Origin: Rhodobacteraceae bacterium HLUCCO18
GTDB lineage: Bacteria > Pseudomonadota > Alphaproteobacteria > Rhodobacterales > Rhodobacteraceae
Length of the DNA stretch: 61,321 nucleotides
Direction of reading: 5' to 3'
NCBI GenBank assembly: GCA_001314805.1
Contig: LJSY01000019.1
Location: forward strand, 6,767-68,087
This document shows, piece by piece, positions 8,630 through 17,153 of this stretch. The first letter of the stretch is position 1. Every line of letters begins with the position of its first letter. The translations under genes and the position numbers were made by a program. The notes beneath the pieces were generated by a model. That model saw only the letters and a program-made list of their open reading frames with translations. It had not been told where the DNA came from and searched no databases.

Positions 8630-8787
8630 GCTCTCAGTGCTCTGATTGGTTTAATTTCCTCGCAACCGCAGAAAATACTCCGGACGCCAGAACCCATGCC
8701 TCTGAAAAGCAACGTTTTCATTTTGTGCAGGTGCAGAATTGTATTACTTATTTCTGTGAATTGTACCATTCCATTGGCGGTGCCGGG

Positions 8788-9546
8788 ATGATCACGATCG
8801 GAACCGTCCTGATTGCCCTCCTGCTGTTCACGGCGGGCGGGATCGTGAAGGGTCTGCTGGGTGTCGGTCTGCCGATGGTCGCGATCCCCGGCCTCACGCT
8901 CATCGTCGGGCTGCCCAACGCGCTGGCCATGGTGAGTGTTCCCGTCGCGCTCGCGAATCTGTGGCAGGTCTGGCAGTTCCGGCAGGCCCCCGGCCCTGGT
9001 GGCGTGCTGGTACCCTATCTGATTTCCGGCGCCATTGGCACGATCATCGGCACCCTGATCCTCGTTTCCCTTCCCGAAGCGTGGCTCGAACTCGGGCTGG
9101 CGACGATGCTGATCGGATATGTCGTGCTGAGGCTCTCCAATCCCGGCCTGAAGCTCATGCAGGGCGCCGCCCGCAAAAGTGCCGCGCCCGTGGGCTTCGG
9201 CGCCGGCGTGCTTCATGGCTCGACCGGGATCGCCGGCCCGATCGGCATCACCTACTTTCACGCCCAGGGTCTGAGCCGGGACCGCTTCATCCTGTCGGTC
9301 GGCCTCATGTTCCTGACATTCGCGGCAGTGCAGATCCCGATGCTGGGCCTCACCGGCATCCTGAGGGCCGACACGGTGCTGACCGGCGTGATCGGCCTGC
9401 CGGCGGTGGCAGCCGGTCTGTGGATCGGCAACATGCTCGGGCGCCGCATCGAACCGAAGGTCTTCGACTGGCTGGTGCTGATCGTTCTGACATGGACGGC
9501 GGCGGGTCTCGCCTGGCGATCCGTCTCGGAGTTTGCCGGCGGCTGA
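8788..9546 (+). CDS. TauE/SafE-family membrane transporter (sulfite exporter-like)
   Basis: This 252-residue protein has about eight membrane segments and the two-repeat TauE/SafE pattern: GGIVKGLLGVGLPMVAIP in the first half and GFGAGVLHGSTGIAGPIG in the second. Family members export sulfite, sulfoacetate or related anions. It is transcribed divergently from a taurine/sulfonate-type importer operon. The start at 8788 gives a normal hydrophobic N-terminus (MITIGTVLIALLL); an in-frame GTG at 8725 would add 21 atypical residues. Pairing an importer, flavin oxygenases and a sulfite-type exporter is consistent with desulfonation of an organosulfonate, which is inference. Confidence 0.85.
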   Translation: MITIGTVLIALLLFTAGGIVKGLLGVGLPMVAIPGLTLIVGLPNALAMVSVPVALANLWQVWQFRQAPGPGGVLVPYLISGAIGTIIGTLILVSLPEAWLELGLATMLIGYVVLRLSNPGLKLMQGAARKSAAPVGFGAGVLHGSTGIAGPIGITYFHAQGLSRDRFILSVGLMFLTFAAVQIPMLGLTGILRADTVLTGVIGLPAVAAGLWIGNMLGRRIEPKVFDWLVLIVLTWTAAGLAWRSVSEFAGG

Positions 9547-9569
9547 CGCGCTCCCCTGCGCGCCATCGG

Positions 9570-10247
9570 TCAGCCCGTCACCACCCCGTCCCCCAGCACG
9601 ATCTGCCGGCGACAGAGGTCCGCGATCTTCTCGTCATGGGTCGAGATCAGGAAGGTCGTGCCTTCCTCCCGGTTGATCTCGGCGATCAGGTCCATCACCT
9701 GCATCGCGGACTCGCGGTCGAGATTGCCGGTGGGCTCATCCGCCAGCACCAGCTCGGGCCGGTTCATCAGGGCGCGCGCCACCGCCACGCGCTGCTTCTG
9801 GCCGCCCGACAGCTTGGCCGTGGGGAAGTCGATCCGCGCCGCCAGACCCATCCGCACCAGAAGCTCGCGCCCCCGCGCACGGGCCTCCGCGCTCTCGCGC
9901 CCCTCGCGGACGGCAGTGGGGAAGATCACGTTCTCCAGCGCGGTGAAGTCGGGCAGCAGGTTGTGGAACTGGAAGACGAAGCCGATGTGCCGGTTGCGGA
10001 ACTCGGTCAGCGCCCGCTCGTCGGCGGAGGCGAGGTCCCGGCCCAGCATGGTGTAGCGCCCGGATGTCGGCTTCATCAGCGTGCCGAGGATCGTCAGAAG
10101 CGTGCTCTTGCCCGACCCGGAGGGCCCCAGAAGCGCCGCCATCTCGCCCTTGGCAAGCGTCAGCGACAGGCCGCGCAGCACGCGGGTCTCGGCCTCCCCG
10201 GAACCGAAGGTCTTGTGCAGGTCCGTCACGTCCAGAAGCGCGGTCAT
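9570..10247 (-). CDS. ABC transporter ATP-binding protein (MacB/LolD type)
   Basis: This 225-residue ATPase carries Walker A (LGPSGSGKST), signature (LSGGQKQRVAVARAL), Walker B (LVLADEPTGNLD) and H-loop (ISTHD). The ADEPTGNLD string is characteristic of the MacB/LolD/FtsE group, which drives mechanotransmission or lipoprotein extraction rather than import. It is the last gene of a coupled three-gene operon (ATGA overlap at 10244-10247) with an FtsX-fold permease and a periplasmic adaptor. The system probably exports a hydrophobic compound or acts on the cell envelope. Confidence 0.93.
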   Translation of the reverse strand: MTALLDVTDLHKTFGSGEAETRVLRGLSLTLAKGEMAALLGPSGSGKSTLLTILGTLMKPTSGRYTMLGRDLASADERALTEFRNRHIGFVFQFHNLLPDFTALENVIFPTAVREGRESAEARARGRELLVRMGLAARIDFPTAKLSGGQKQRVAVARALMNRPELVLADEPTGNLDRESAMQVMDLIAEINREEGTTFLISTHDEKIADLCRRQIVLGDGVVTG

Positions 10248-11449
10248 GGCCCGATCGCCGTGACCGGATCGACCCGTGCCGCCGAGCGCGCGGGCAGGAT
10301 CGAGGCGAGGATCGCCCCGATCACCGTCAGCGTGATGGCCAGCCCGTAGGAGCCCTGGGTGATGTCAATGGGCAGGGTGCCGGGTTCGAACGCCTCGCGC
10401 GGCGGGAACGGCAACAGCGCGAGATAGCCCAGCGCGGCGCCGGACATCCCGCCCAGCAGGCCCACAAGCGCGCCCTGCATCACGAAGACGAAGATCACGA
10501 AAGCCCGCCCCGCGCCCATCGCGCGCATGATCCCGATCTCGGGGCGGCGGCGGTAGGTCGACAGCAGAAGCGCCGAGGCCACCCCGATCACGATGGTGAT
10601 GAGCGCGAAGGTTTTCAGGAAATACCCGGTCTGCGCCTGCGCATCGAGCGCTTCCATCAACTGCTCGGCCCCATCTGTCCATGGCACGGCATCGAGACCC
10701 GTCAGCGCGGAGATCCTCTCGGCGATGGGACCGGCGGCGTTGACGTCGGACAGCTTGATCTCGATGCGCGTCACACCCTGCGGCAGTGCGAAGAGCGTGC
10801 GCGCGGTGGCGAGGCTCACGAAGACGCTGCTGCCGTCGATCGTGCCGTTGCCGGTGTCGTAGATGCCCCCCAGCGTCAGCACGGCCGAGGCCCCGCCCGA
10901 GGATTGCAGCCGCAGCGTCTGGCCAAGCCTCAGAGACATCTCCTCGGCCAGCGACTCACCCAGCACGACGATGCCGGAGCCAAGCCGTTCCGAGCCTTCG
11001 ACCATGTAGCTGCGCAGGTTCACGATCGCGGATTCGCGCCCCGGCTCCAGCCCGTTGACACTGACCTGCGCGACCTGCCCGCCGCGGGTCAGGAACCCCG
11101 CGCCCGTGATCTGCGGCGAGACGGCGACGACGCCCGGCACGGACGCCATCAGGGGCAGGAACGCCTCTGCCTCCGACAGGGTGGCGGTGCGGCTGCCGCC
11201 CGGTTCGATCACCGCCAGCACATGGCCCTCGCCGGTGATCAGGACGGCCGGGTCACGCTCCTCCGCCTCGATCGTGACATGGCTGATGTCGCCCACGGTG
11301 CGCGACACGATGAACTCGGCCAACCCGCCGATCAGCGCCGACATGAAGATGAAGATGAACACCCCGACCGCCACGCCCAGCACCAGAAGCGCGGTCTGCG
11401 CCTTGCTGGCGGTCAGGTAACGGGTCGCGATCTTGAGCGCATAGAGCAT
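10244..11449 (-). CDS. FtsX/MacB-type ABC permease
   Basis: This 401-residue inner-membrane protein has one N-terminal membrane segment (TALLVLGVAVGVFIFIF), a large periplasmic domain of about 200 residues and three C-terminal membrane segments with the FtsX motif RRRPEIGIMRAMGA. This architecture defines the MacB-type (type VII) superfamily, in which ATP hydrolysis moves the periplasmic domain. The start codon overlaps the adaptor's stop by one base (TGATG), and the stop overlaps the ATPase start, so the unit is translationally coupled. The substrate cannot be read. Confidence 0.9.
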   Translation of the reverse strand: MLYALKIATRYLTASKAQTALLVLGVAVGVFIFIFMSALIGGLAEFIVSRTVGDISHVTIEAEERDPAVLITGEGHVLAVIEPGGSRTATLSEAEAFLPLMASVPGVVAVSPQITGAGFLTRGGQVAQVSVNGLEPGRESAIVNLRSYMVEGSERLGSGIVVLGESLAEEMSLRLGQTLRLQSSGGASAVLTLGGIYDTGNGTIDGSSVFVSLATARTLFALPQGVTRIEIKLSDVNAAGPIAERISALTGLDAVPWTDGAEQLMEALDAQAQTGYFLKTFALITIVIGVASALLLSTYRRRPEIGIMRAMGAGRAFVIFVFVMQGALVGLLGGMSGAALGYLALLPFPPREAFEPGTLPIDITQGSYGLAITLTVIGAILASILPARSAARVDPVTAIGP

Positions 11450-12603
11450 CAGGGCACCGCGACTTTCACCATCCGGCCTTCGCTCAGCCCCTCCGCGTCG
11501 GTGATCAGCACGTCGCCCGGGGCCAGACCCTCGGTCACGACCAGCCGTTCGGCGGGCCAGTCGATGACGGAAACGGGACGGCGCAGCGCGAGGCCGTCGA
11601 CCACGACATAGACCGCACCGTCCGCGATGGCGGCCCGCGGCGCGGTGATCGCGTCTTCGTGCCGCTCCACCACGATGTTCGTGGTCACGGTCAGGCCGAC
11701 GGGTGCGCGCAGCGGCTGGTCAAAGGACAGCTTCACCGCCAGACCGCCTGTATCCGGATCGACGCGCTGCGAGACGAAGCCGACACGCCCCTCGCGCGTC
11801 TCGGCCTCGCCCGACAGCTGCAGGGTCGCGCTCTGGCCCTCGCGGATCTGGGTCGCATAGGCCTCGTCCACATCCGTCTCGACGATCAGCCGGTCGAGAT
11901 CGGCGAGTGTCATCAGCACCGTCGCCGGGTCGATGGCCTGGCCCGGCTCCACGTTCAGCGACAGGACCGTTCCCGCCATGGGCGCGCGCATCGTGTGGTC
12001 TTCCAGCTGCACCTGTGCCTGATCCACCTGCGCCGTGGCGCGCGCGACGTCCTGCCGGGCGGTCATGAGCGCGCGCTCCGCTGCCTCCCGTTCGGTGCGC
12101 GGGATGTTCACGCCCAGGGCCTCGGCGCGGTCCAGCGCGTCGCGCGCCCGCGCTTCGGCCACCAGTGCCGCGTCGAGCCCGGCCACCGCCTGCCGCACGA
12201 CGGCCTGCTGCCCGGCGGAGTCGATCCGGGCCAGCATGTCGCCCTCGTCGACCGTGTCCCCCTCGGCGACCGGAAGATCGCCGAGCGTGCCACCGACAAG
12301 CGCGCGGATATCGACGGAATGAACCGCGGCGATGCGCCCGTTCACGGCCAGAACCCGCGTCACCGGACCCCGTTCCACGGTCTCGACCGTGACAGGAACC
12401 GGCCCCTCCGACCACGGTTGGAGATAAAGCACGACCGCGCCCGCGATAGCCAGCACGAGCGCGGCGACCCATGGCCAGCGACGGGCCCGGGCGCGCGCGG
12501 GCGCAACCGGCTCCGGACGCAGGGCGGGCACGCCCGGGTCCTCCGAGGGCCGCGCGGACGGCTTTTCCGCGTTCCCGGTCCGGGTCTGTGTCTCATCCGT
12601 CAT
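11449..12603 (-). CDS. Periplasmic adaptor (membrane fusion, HlyD/MacA-like)
   Basis: This 384-residue protein has a hydrophilic cytoplasmic tail of about 60 residues, one membrane anchor (WPWVAALVLAIAGAVVLYL) and a periplasmic adaptor body. The body has a lipoyl-like half-motif (ALVGGTLGDLPVAEGDTVDEG), a coiled-coil hairpin of about 65 residues, and the second lipoyl half (MRAPMAGTVLSLNVEPGQ). It bridges the MacB-type permease to an outer-membrane channel that is not encoded here. The ATG at 12603 has GGAG six bases upstream. It is the first gene of the efflux operon. Confidence 0.9.
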   Translation of the reverse strand: MTDETQTRTGNAEKPSARPSEDPGVPALRPEPVAPARARARRWPWVAALVLAIAGAVVLYLQPWSEGPVPVTVETVERGPVTRVLAVNGRIAAVHSVDIRALVGGTLGDLPVAEGDTVDEGDMLARIDSAGQQAVVRQAVAGLDAALVAEARARDALDRAEALGVNIPRTEREAAERALMTARQDVARATAQVDQAQVQLEDHTMRAPMAGTVLSLNVEPGQAIDPATVLMTLADLDRLIVETDVDEAYATQIREGQSATLQLSGEAETREGRVGFVSQRVDPDTGGLAVKLSFDQPLRAPVGLTVTTNIVVERHEDAITAPRAAIADGAVYVVVDGLALRRPVSVIDWPAERLVVTEGLAPGDVLITDAEGLSEGRMVKVAVP

Positions 12604-12700
12604 TCTCTGCTCCACACGTATTCGGGCCTCCACAGCCCGTCCGGATCGCGAGGCGGCACGATCCATCGCCGCAGCCTATGGGCGCGCCGAATCCGATGCC

Positions 12701-12714
12701 CTGATCTGCGTCAG
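12701..12714. promoter_or_regulatory. FNR-like box candidate upstream of the MntP-like gene
   Basis: CTGAT-CTGC-GTCAG is a perfect palindromic core (TGAT-N4-RTCA) differing from the alphaproteobacterial FnrL consensus TTGAT-N4-GTCAA only at the two outermost bases. It lies 115 bases upstream of the GTG start at 12830, in the 226-base gap between the efflux operon and the pump gene. Its sequence differs from the TTWAC-type sites further along, so it would be read by a different Crp/Fnr protein, probably encoded elsewhere. Confidence 0.4.
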
Positions 12715-12829
12715 GTGCGGCGTGCGGCCTGCGCCGTTCCGCCGATCGAGACGCCTTCGGCCCACCGTGGCAATTGCAGACGGCATCCATTAGGACAGGA
12801 TCCGGGTTTGAACGCAGGAGGACGTCGGA

Positions 12830-13378
12830 GTGGTACTCGAGTTGCTGATCCTTGGCATCGTTGTCGGGTCCAACAACTTCGCCACGAGCCTCGCGCTCGG
12901 GTCCCTCGGACAGTCCCACCGGCGCTTGCGTATCGTTCTGGTCTTCGCGGTCTTCGAGTTCTCGGTTCCCCTTGTCGGCCTCGCGCTCGGGCGTCGCATC
13001 TCCGGCCAGCTCGCCGATCGGGTCGAATGGCTCGGCCCGGCGCTGATCGCGGGTCTTGGTCTGTGGACCCTGCTGGTCTCGACACGCAGGACCGCCGATG
13101 CGGAGAAGCTCGCCCGGTGGCTGTCGAGCTGGCGCGGCCTCGTCGCGCTTTCGGCGGGCCTGAGCGTCGACAATCTCGTGGTGGGCTTCGGCCTCGGGCT
13201 GGGCGGGGTGCCGGTGCTGCTGACGGCGACGGTCATCATGCTGTGTTCGGCCACCTTTGCATGGGCGGGGCTTCACCTCGGCGCCATGGGACGCCGCCAT
13301 TTCGAAGCCCCGGCCGAGGCGGTTTCCGGTGTCCTTCTTCTGGCGGTCGCGGGCATGATCGCGTTGGGCTGGCTGTAA
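12830..13378 (+). CDS. MntP-like manganese efflux pump homologue
   Basis: This 182-residue membrane protein has six predicted helices and a two-repeat plan. NNFATSLALG in helix 1 and DNLVVGFGLGLG in helix 4 are the acidic/polar intramembrane motifs of the MntP/LysE-like superfamily, although helix 1 has asparagine in place of the usual aspartate of MntP. Export of manganese or another divalent cation is likely, but that substitution makes the substrate uncertain. A GTG start at 12830 is supported by AGGAGG eight bases upstream. The gene is monocistronic and converges on the SDR gene. Confidence 0.72.
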   Translation: MVLELLILGIVVGSNNFATSLALGSLGQSHRRLRIVLVFAVFEFSVPLVGLALGRRISGQLADRVEWLGPALIAGLGLWTLLVSTRRTADAEKLARWLSSWRGLVALSAGLSVDNLVVGFGLGLGGVPVLLTATVIMLCSATFAWAGLHLGAMGRRHFEAPAEAVSGVLLLAVAGMIALGWL

Positions 13379-13389
13379 GGCCGGCGGCG

Positions 13390-14160
13390 CTACCGCGCCG
13401 TGTAACCGCCGTCGATCACCAGTTCCGACCCGGTCACGAATTTCGCATCCTCCGAGGCGAGATAGGCGATGCCTGCGGCGATGTCTCCGGGCTCGCCCAC
13501 ATGGCCAACCGGGTGCAACCCGTCGAGATGGGCGCGGAAGGCCTCCGCGCCATCCTCCGAGGCCTCGGCCATGGCCGCGACAAGCGGCGTCCAGATGAAC
13601 CCCGGATGCACCGAGTTCACGCGGATGCCTTCCTTGGCGTAAAGCACCGCGTCGGTCTTGCTCATGACGCGCACCGCCCCCTTGGAGGCGTGGTAGGGTG
13701 GGATATCCGGCGCGCCCACGATGCCATAGATCGACGACAGGTTGACGATGCTGCCGCCGCCCTTGTCGCGCATGTGCGGGATGGCGGCCTTCGTGCAATG
13801 GAAGACGCCGTTCAGGTTGACGTCGATGACCTTGCGCCATTCCTCGGAGGTGATCTCGTCGGTCGGCTTGTCGGCTCCGGAAATCCCGGCGTTGTTCACC
13901 AACACGTAGATCCCGCCAAGCTTGTCGGCGACCTCGCCAAAGACCTGTTCGACCGCGGTCTCGTCGGTCACGTCGAGATGCCAGTACTCGGCCGTGCCTC
14001 CCGTCGCGCGGATGTCGTCGCGCAGGGTATGGCCGTCATCGTCGTCGATATCGGTGATCGCGACGCGGGCGCCTTCCTCGGCCAGCCGCAGGCAGGTGGC
14101 CTTGCCGATGCCGCTTGCACCGCCGGTGACGATGCAGGTCTTTCCGTCGAGCCGTTTCAT
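13390..14160 (-). CDS. SDR-family oxidoreductase
   Basis: This 256-residue classical short-chain dehydrogenase has TGGASGIG (residues 12-19) for cofactor binding, NNAG (89-92), and a catalytic Ser143-Tyr156-Lys160 set in which the active-site helix reads YHASK. D37-D39 at the end of strand 2 (ITDIDDDD) favour NAD(H) over NADP(H). The start has AAAGGAGA six bases upstream. Its ATG overlaps the preceding gene's stop by four bases, so it is the last member of a three-gene coupled unit. The substrate (an alcohol or sugar) cannot be told. Confidence 0.88.
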   Translation of the reverse strand: MKRLDGKTCIVTGGASGIGKATCLRLAEEGARVAITDIDDDDGHTLRDDIRATGGTAEYWHLDVTDETAVEQVFGEVADKLGGIYVLVNNAGISGADKPTDEITSEEWRKVIDVNLNGVFHCTKAAIPHMRDKGGGSIVNLSSIYGIVGAPDIPPYHASKGAVRVMSKTDAVLYAKEGIRVNSVHPGFIWTPLVAAMAEASEDGAEAFRAHLDGLHPVGHVGEPGDIAAGIAYLASEDAKFVTGSELVIDGGYTAR

Positions 14161-14843
14161 TGGGGTCTCCTTTCGTCGGATCGGGCGTGGATCAGCAGGC
14201 GTGGCCATGGCGCGGACGGGCCGAAAAGCGGCCCGAGAACCGCGCCGTAGGACAGGTTCGGAAGGCTGCCGAGGCGCAGATCGTCGAGCGCCATGGCGAT
14301 GGCCGGAAGCGCGCAGGCCTCCAACGCGATGCTCAACCGGCTCCAGCCGCCAGCGGCGACGCGGGTGATTTCGGCGCGGCAGTCGCGGCGTTCGAACAGC
14401 ACCCTCGATTTCCGCACGGTCTGTGCGGCCACCGCCGGCACCGCATCGCCCAGCGCGGCGAGAAGATGGGCGGGCGACTGGCCCGTTTCGACGTCGAACC
14501 CGCCGGGCAGGTTCAGCGCCTCGGCCAGCGCCGCCCGATGCCGTCGCCCGAGCGGGAAGCGGGCCGAGACCGGCATCTCCCAGTGCTGGATCGTGCCGAC
14601 GTCATGGGTGCGGCGCTTGATCTCGAGCCTCTCGCCATCGCGCAGCTTGACCAGCGCGCGGCCGGGCGTGGCCGGAAGCAGGTAGATGTCGCTGCGCCGT
14701 TCGGCCGCGACAAGCGGCCATGCGCGCTGCAGCCGCGACAGCGCCGGATGCCCATGCGCCGGCCACACGCGGTACTCGAAGCGCCCGTCCTGCGGCGCGG
14801 CGCGGCGGCGCGTGGCGAGAACGACGAAACCCGCCCCGGTCAT
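14157..14843 (-). CDS. Conserved hypothetical protein, possibly CYTH-like
   Basis: I do not recognise this 228-residue soluble protein with certainty. The N-terminal half alternates charged strands (GRFEYRVWP, ALVKLRDGERLEIKRR, HDVGTIQHWEMP) in a way that recalls CYTH/triphosphate-tunnel proteins, but the canonical ExExK signature is absent. The C-terminal half is leucine-rich and ends near a basic tail. It is translationally coupled on both sides: its ATG overlaps the stop of the HhH protein and its stop overlaps the SDR start. That firmly supports it as a real gene. Confidence 0.7.
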   Translation of the reverse strand: MTGAGFVVLATRRRAAPQDGRFEYRVWPAHGHPALSRLQRAWPLVAAERRSDIYLLPATPGRALVKLRDGERLEIKRRTHDVGTIQHWEMPVSARFPLGRRHRAALAEALNLPGGFDVETGQSPAHLLAALGDAVPAVAAQTVRKSRVLFERRDCRAEITRVAAGGWSRLSIALEACALPAIAMALDDLRLGSLPNLSYGAVLGPLFGPSAPWPRLLIHARSDERRPQ

Positions 14844-15514
14844 GGCGCCTCGCTTTCGGCGGGGTCGAGCAGGTCCGCGCGTTCGATCCCGTCCAGTTCG
14901 GCCTGCACCAGGGCCGTCACCAGCGGCACGAAGCGGGCGCGGCCCACCCGTTCGGCCAGCGCCTCGGCCGTTTCGGGCAACTGCAGCCGCCGCGCAGCGC
15001 GCCGCGCGGTGCCGTCCATGAAGGGATAGTGCTCGGACCAGACGGTCTGCAGATCGCGAAAGAAGATGTCGGCGCCCACGTCGCCGATCCCCTTGCAGGC
15101 CTTCAGCGCCTCTCGCTCGCGGTCCGGGTCGCGGTCCGACGCGGCGCGCAGCTTGCGCAGGTCGCCGTCATAGTCCTCCAGCAGCAGACGCGCGGTCTCG
15201 CCCAGCATCCGGGCCGTGCTTTCGTCGAAGCGGGCGTAGCCGGAAGTGTTGAGCACCTCGACCCTTTCCTCCCAACTGGCTTCCGCCATGTGTTCGGCCG
15301 TGGTCCACCCGGCATCGGTCAGCGCGCGCGCCGCCTTCATCGCGGCGTCATGGGAGATGCGCGCGCTCATCAGCAGGGCGGCGCAGAGCCAGCGGAACAG
15401 GACCGAGGGCGTGTTCCGTGTCAGGTCGAGGCCGAGTTCGGCGGAAAACGGCGTCCCGTGGCGGTCGATCAGCCGGTCGGGGAGACGGTCCGTTTCAGTC
15501 GCATCTTTCGTCAT
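14840..15514 (-). CDS. HhH-GPD-like DNA glycosylase/endonuclease III-like protein
   Basis: This 224-residue protein has a helix-hairpin-helix DNA-binding element, KACKGIGDVGADIFF, around residues 140-155, in an all-helical context like endonuclease III relatives. The catalytic lysine and the [4Fe-4S] cysteine cluster of Nth are not seen, so it may bind DNA without base excision activity. The ATG at 15514 was preferred to a GTG at 15523 because AAGGA lies ten bases upstream of the ATG but only one base from the GTG. It is first of three coupled genes and is divergent from the PHB operon, with a palindromic regulator site at 15570 between them. Confidence 0.72.
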   Translation of the reverse strand: MTKDATETDRLPDRLIDRHGTPFSAELGLDLTRNTPSVLFRWLCAALLMSARISHDAAMKAARALTDAGWTTAEHMAEASWEERVEVLNTSGYARFDESTARMLGETARLLLEDYDGDLRKLRAASDRDPDREREALKACKGIGDVGADIFFRDLQTVWSEHYPFMDGTARRAARRLQLPETAEALAERVGRARFVPLVTALVQAELDGIERADLLDPAESEAP

Positions 15515-15569
15515 GTCAGGCACGTCCTTCTTGCTGCCCCAAGACAGCCCGGCCTGCCCCGCGAGGTCG

Positions 15570-15583
15570 TTAACGCGCGTTAA
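15570..15583 (+). promoter_or_regulatory. TTWAC-N4-GTWAA site (PHB/acetate kinase operon)
   Basis: TTAAC-GCGC-GTTAA is a perfect 14-base palindrome followed by TGC. It lies 75 bases before the ATG of the first gene of the storage operon and 55 bases from the start of the divergent HhH gene. It matches the repeated Crp/Fnr-like site described in the findings. Confidence 0.75.
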
Positions 15584-15658
15584 TGCCGCTGTACGCGAGG
15601 CGCGTCAGCTTCGGGCACGGCACGCAACGCCACCGAAAAGGACCGAAAGGAGAGATCC

Positions 15659-15913
15659 ATGGACCGCCTGAGCATCGTCCTGACCCTCATAACCGGGTCC
15701 GTCCTGGTTGGCGGCTTCGTCATCGTGATCCTGTCGCTGGGCTACTACGACTGGCGCGTCATCGGGGGGGCTGTGGTCGTGGGGTTCCTGCTCACATGGC
15801 CCGCCGCCTATGCGATCTCGCGCTGGATCAAGCGCGAAGATCCCGTCTGGGAGCCGCCCAGCGGCAAGCCTGAGGGATCGCGCGACGACAGAACCGATCT
15901 CCCCGAGGTCTGA
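15659..15913 (+). CDS. Small two-helix membrane protein
   Basis: This 84-residue protein has two membrane segments (VLTLITGSVLVGGFVIVILS and VIGGAVVVGFLLTWPAAYAI) joined by a short YYDWR loop, then a charged proline-containing tail. I do not recognise the family. AAGGAGAG six bases before the ATG and its place as first gene of the thiolase-phaB-phaC-acetate kinase operon, directly under a regulatory palindrome, support it as real. A role in the membrane under the same conditions as PHB synthesis is inferred from position only. Confidence 0.8.
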   Translation: MDRLSIVLTLITGSVLVGGFVIVILSLGYYDWRVIGGAVVVGFLLTWPAAYAISRWIKREDPVWEPPSGKPEGSRDDRTDLPEV

Positions 15914-15930
15914 CGCATCCGGAGGCTGCA

Positions 15931-17118
15931 ATGGCTGATACAGATGTCGTTCTTTGCCACGCGCTGCGCATGCCCGTCGGGCGCTTCGGCGGTACGCTGA
16001 AGTCAACGCCGGCGACAGAACTGGGCGCGGTCGCGCTGCGTGCGGTGCTGGAGCGCAGCGGGCTCGACCCCGCCGAGGTCGACGGCATGGTGATGGGCCA
16101 TGTCGTGACCGCCGGCGCAGGCATGAACCCCGCGCGGCAGGCCGCGTTGCACGGTGGCCTGCCCAAAAGCGTTCCGGCCATGACCGTCAACCGCGTCTGC
16201 GGCTCGGGCGCGCAGGCCATCGCGACGGCGGCGCAGGAGGTCCGGCTGGGCGATGCCCACTGCATGATCGCGGGCGGGATGGAGAACATGGACCGGGGTC
16301 CCTACCTTCTGGATCGCGCGCGCTGGGGCTATCGCATGGGGCCGGGAACGGTTGACGATGCCACCCTGCGCGACGGGCTGAACGACGCGTTCTCGGACGA
16401 ACATTCGGGTTGGCACACCGAGGACCTCGCCGATGCGCGCGACATCACCCGCAAGGCGCAGGACGCATGGGCCGCGCGGTCGCAACAGCGCTTCGCAACG
16501 GAACAGGAGGCGGGCCATTTCGAGGGTGAGATCGTGCCGGTGCCGGTCCCGGGCGAATCCGGCGAGACGTCGTTCGAAACCGACGAGGGCAACCGCCCCG
16601 ACGCGACGGCGGAGGGCCTGGCCAGGCTAAAACCCGCCTTCCGCGAGGACGGCACCATCACGGCGGGCAACGCGCCGGGGCTCAACAGCGCCGCGGCCGC
16701 CATGATCGTGGCCTCGCGCGGCTTTGCCCGGGACCACGGGCTCGACATCGCCGGACGGCTGGTGGCCAGCGGTGTCGGCGCGGTCGAGCCCGGCATGTTC
16801 GGCCTTGGCCCGGTGCCGGCGGTCTACCAGGCGCTCGACCGCGCGGGGTGGTCCATCGGCGATATCCAACGCGCCGAGATCAACGAGGCCTTCGCCGCCA
16901 TCGCCATTGCGCTGACCGAAGAGCTGGGCCTGTCCGAGGACATCGTCAATGTCGACGGCGGCGCCATCGCGCTTGGCCATCCGATCGGGGCGACGGGGGC
17001 GATCCTGACCACGCGGTTGCTTCATTCCATGGCCCGCGACGGCGTGAACCGGGGGCTCGTGACGCTCTGTATCGGTGGCGGACAGGGCATCGCCCTGCTG
17101 CTGGAACGCGGGGGCTAG
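15931..17118 (+). CDS. phaA: Acetyl-CoA acetyltransferase (beta-ketothiolase)
   Basis: This 395-residue thiolase condenses two acetyl-CoA to acetoacetyl-CoA. The nucleophile is Cys90 in NRVCGSGAQ, the general base is His350 in GHPIGATGA, and the second acid/base is Cys380 in CIGGGQG. It begins 17 bases after the small membrane protein and is followed by PhaB and PhaC, which makes the biosynthetic PHB role much more likely than beta-oxidation. Several substrate-loop positions differ from textbook PhaA, so the gene symbol rests partly on context. Confidence 0.93.
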   Translation: MADTDVVLCHALRMPVGRFGGTLKSTPATELGAVALRAVLERSGLDPAEVDGMVMGHVVTAGAGMNPARQAALHGGLPKSVPAMTVNRVCGSGAQAIATAAQEVRLGDAHCMIAGGMENMDRGPYLLDRARWGYRMGPGTVDDATLRDGLNDAFSDEHSGWHTEDLADARDITRKAQDAWAARSQQRFATEQEAGHFEGEIVPVPVPGESGETSFETDEGNRPDATAEGLARLKPAFREDGTITAGNAPGLNSAAAAMIVASRGFARDHGLDIAGRLVASGVGAVEPGMFGLGPVPAVYQALDRAGWSIGDIQRAEINEAFAAIAIALTEELGLSEDIVNVDGGAIALGHPIGATGAILTTRLLHSMARDGVNRGLVTLCIGGGQGIALLLERGG

Positions 17119-17153
17119 GCCCCTCTGAACCCACCCACACGAAAGGATAGCTC

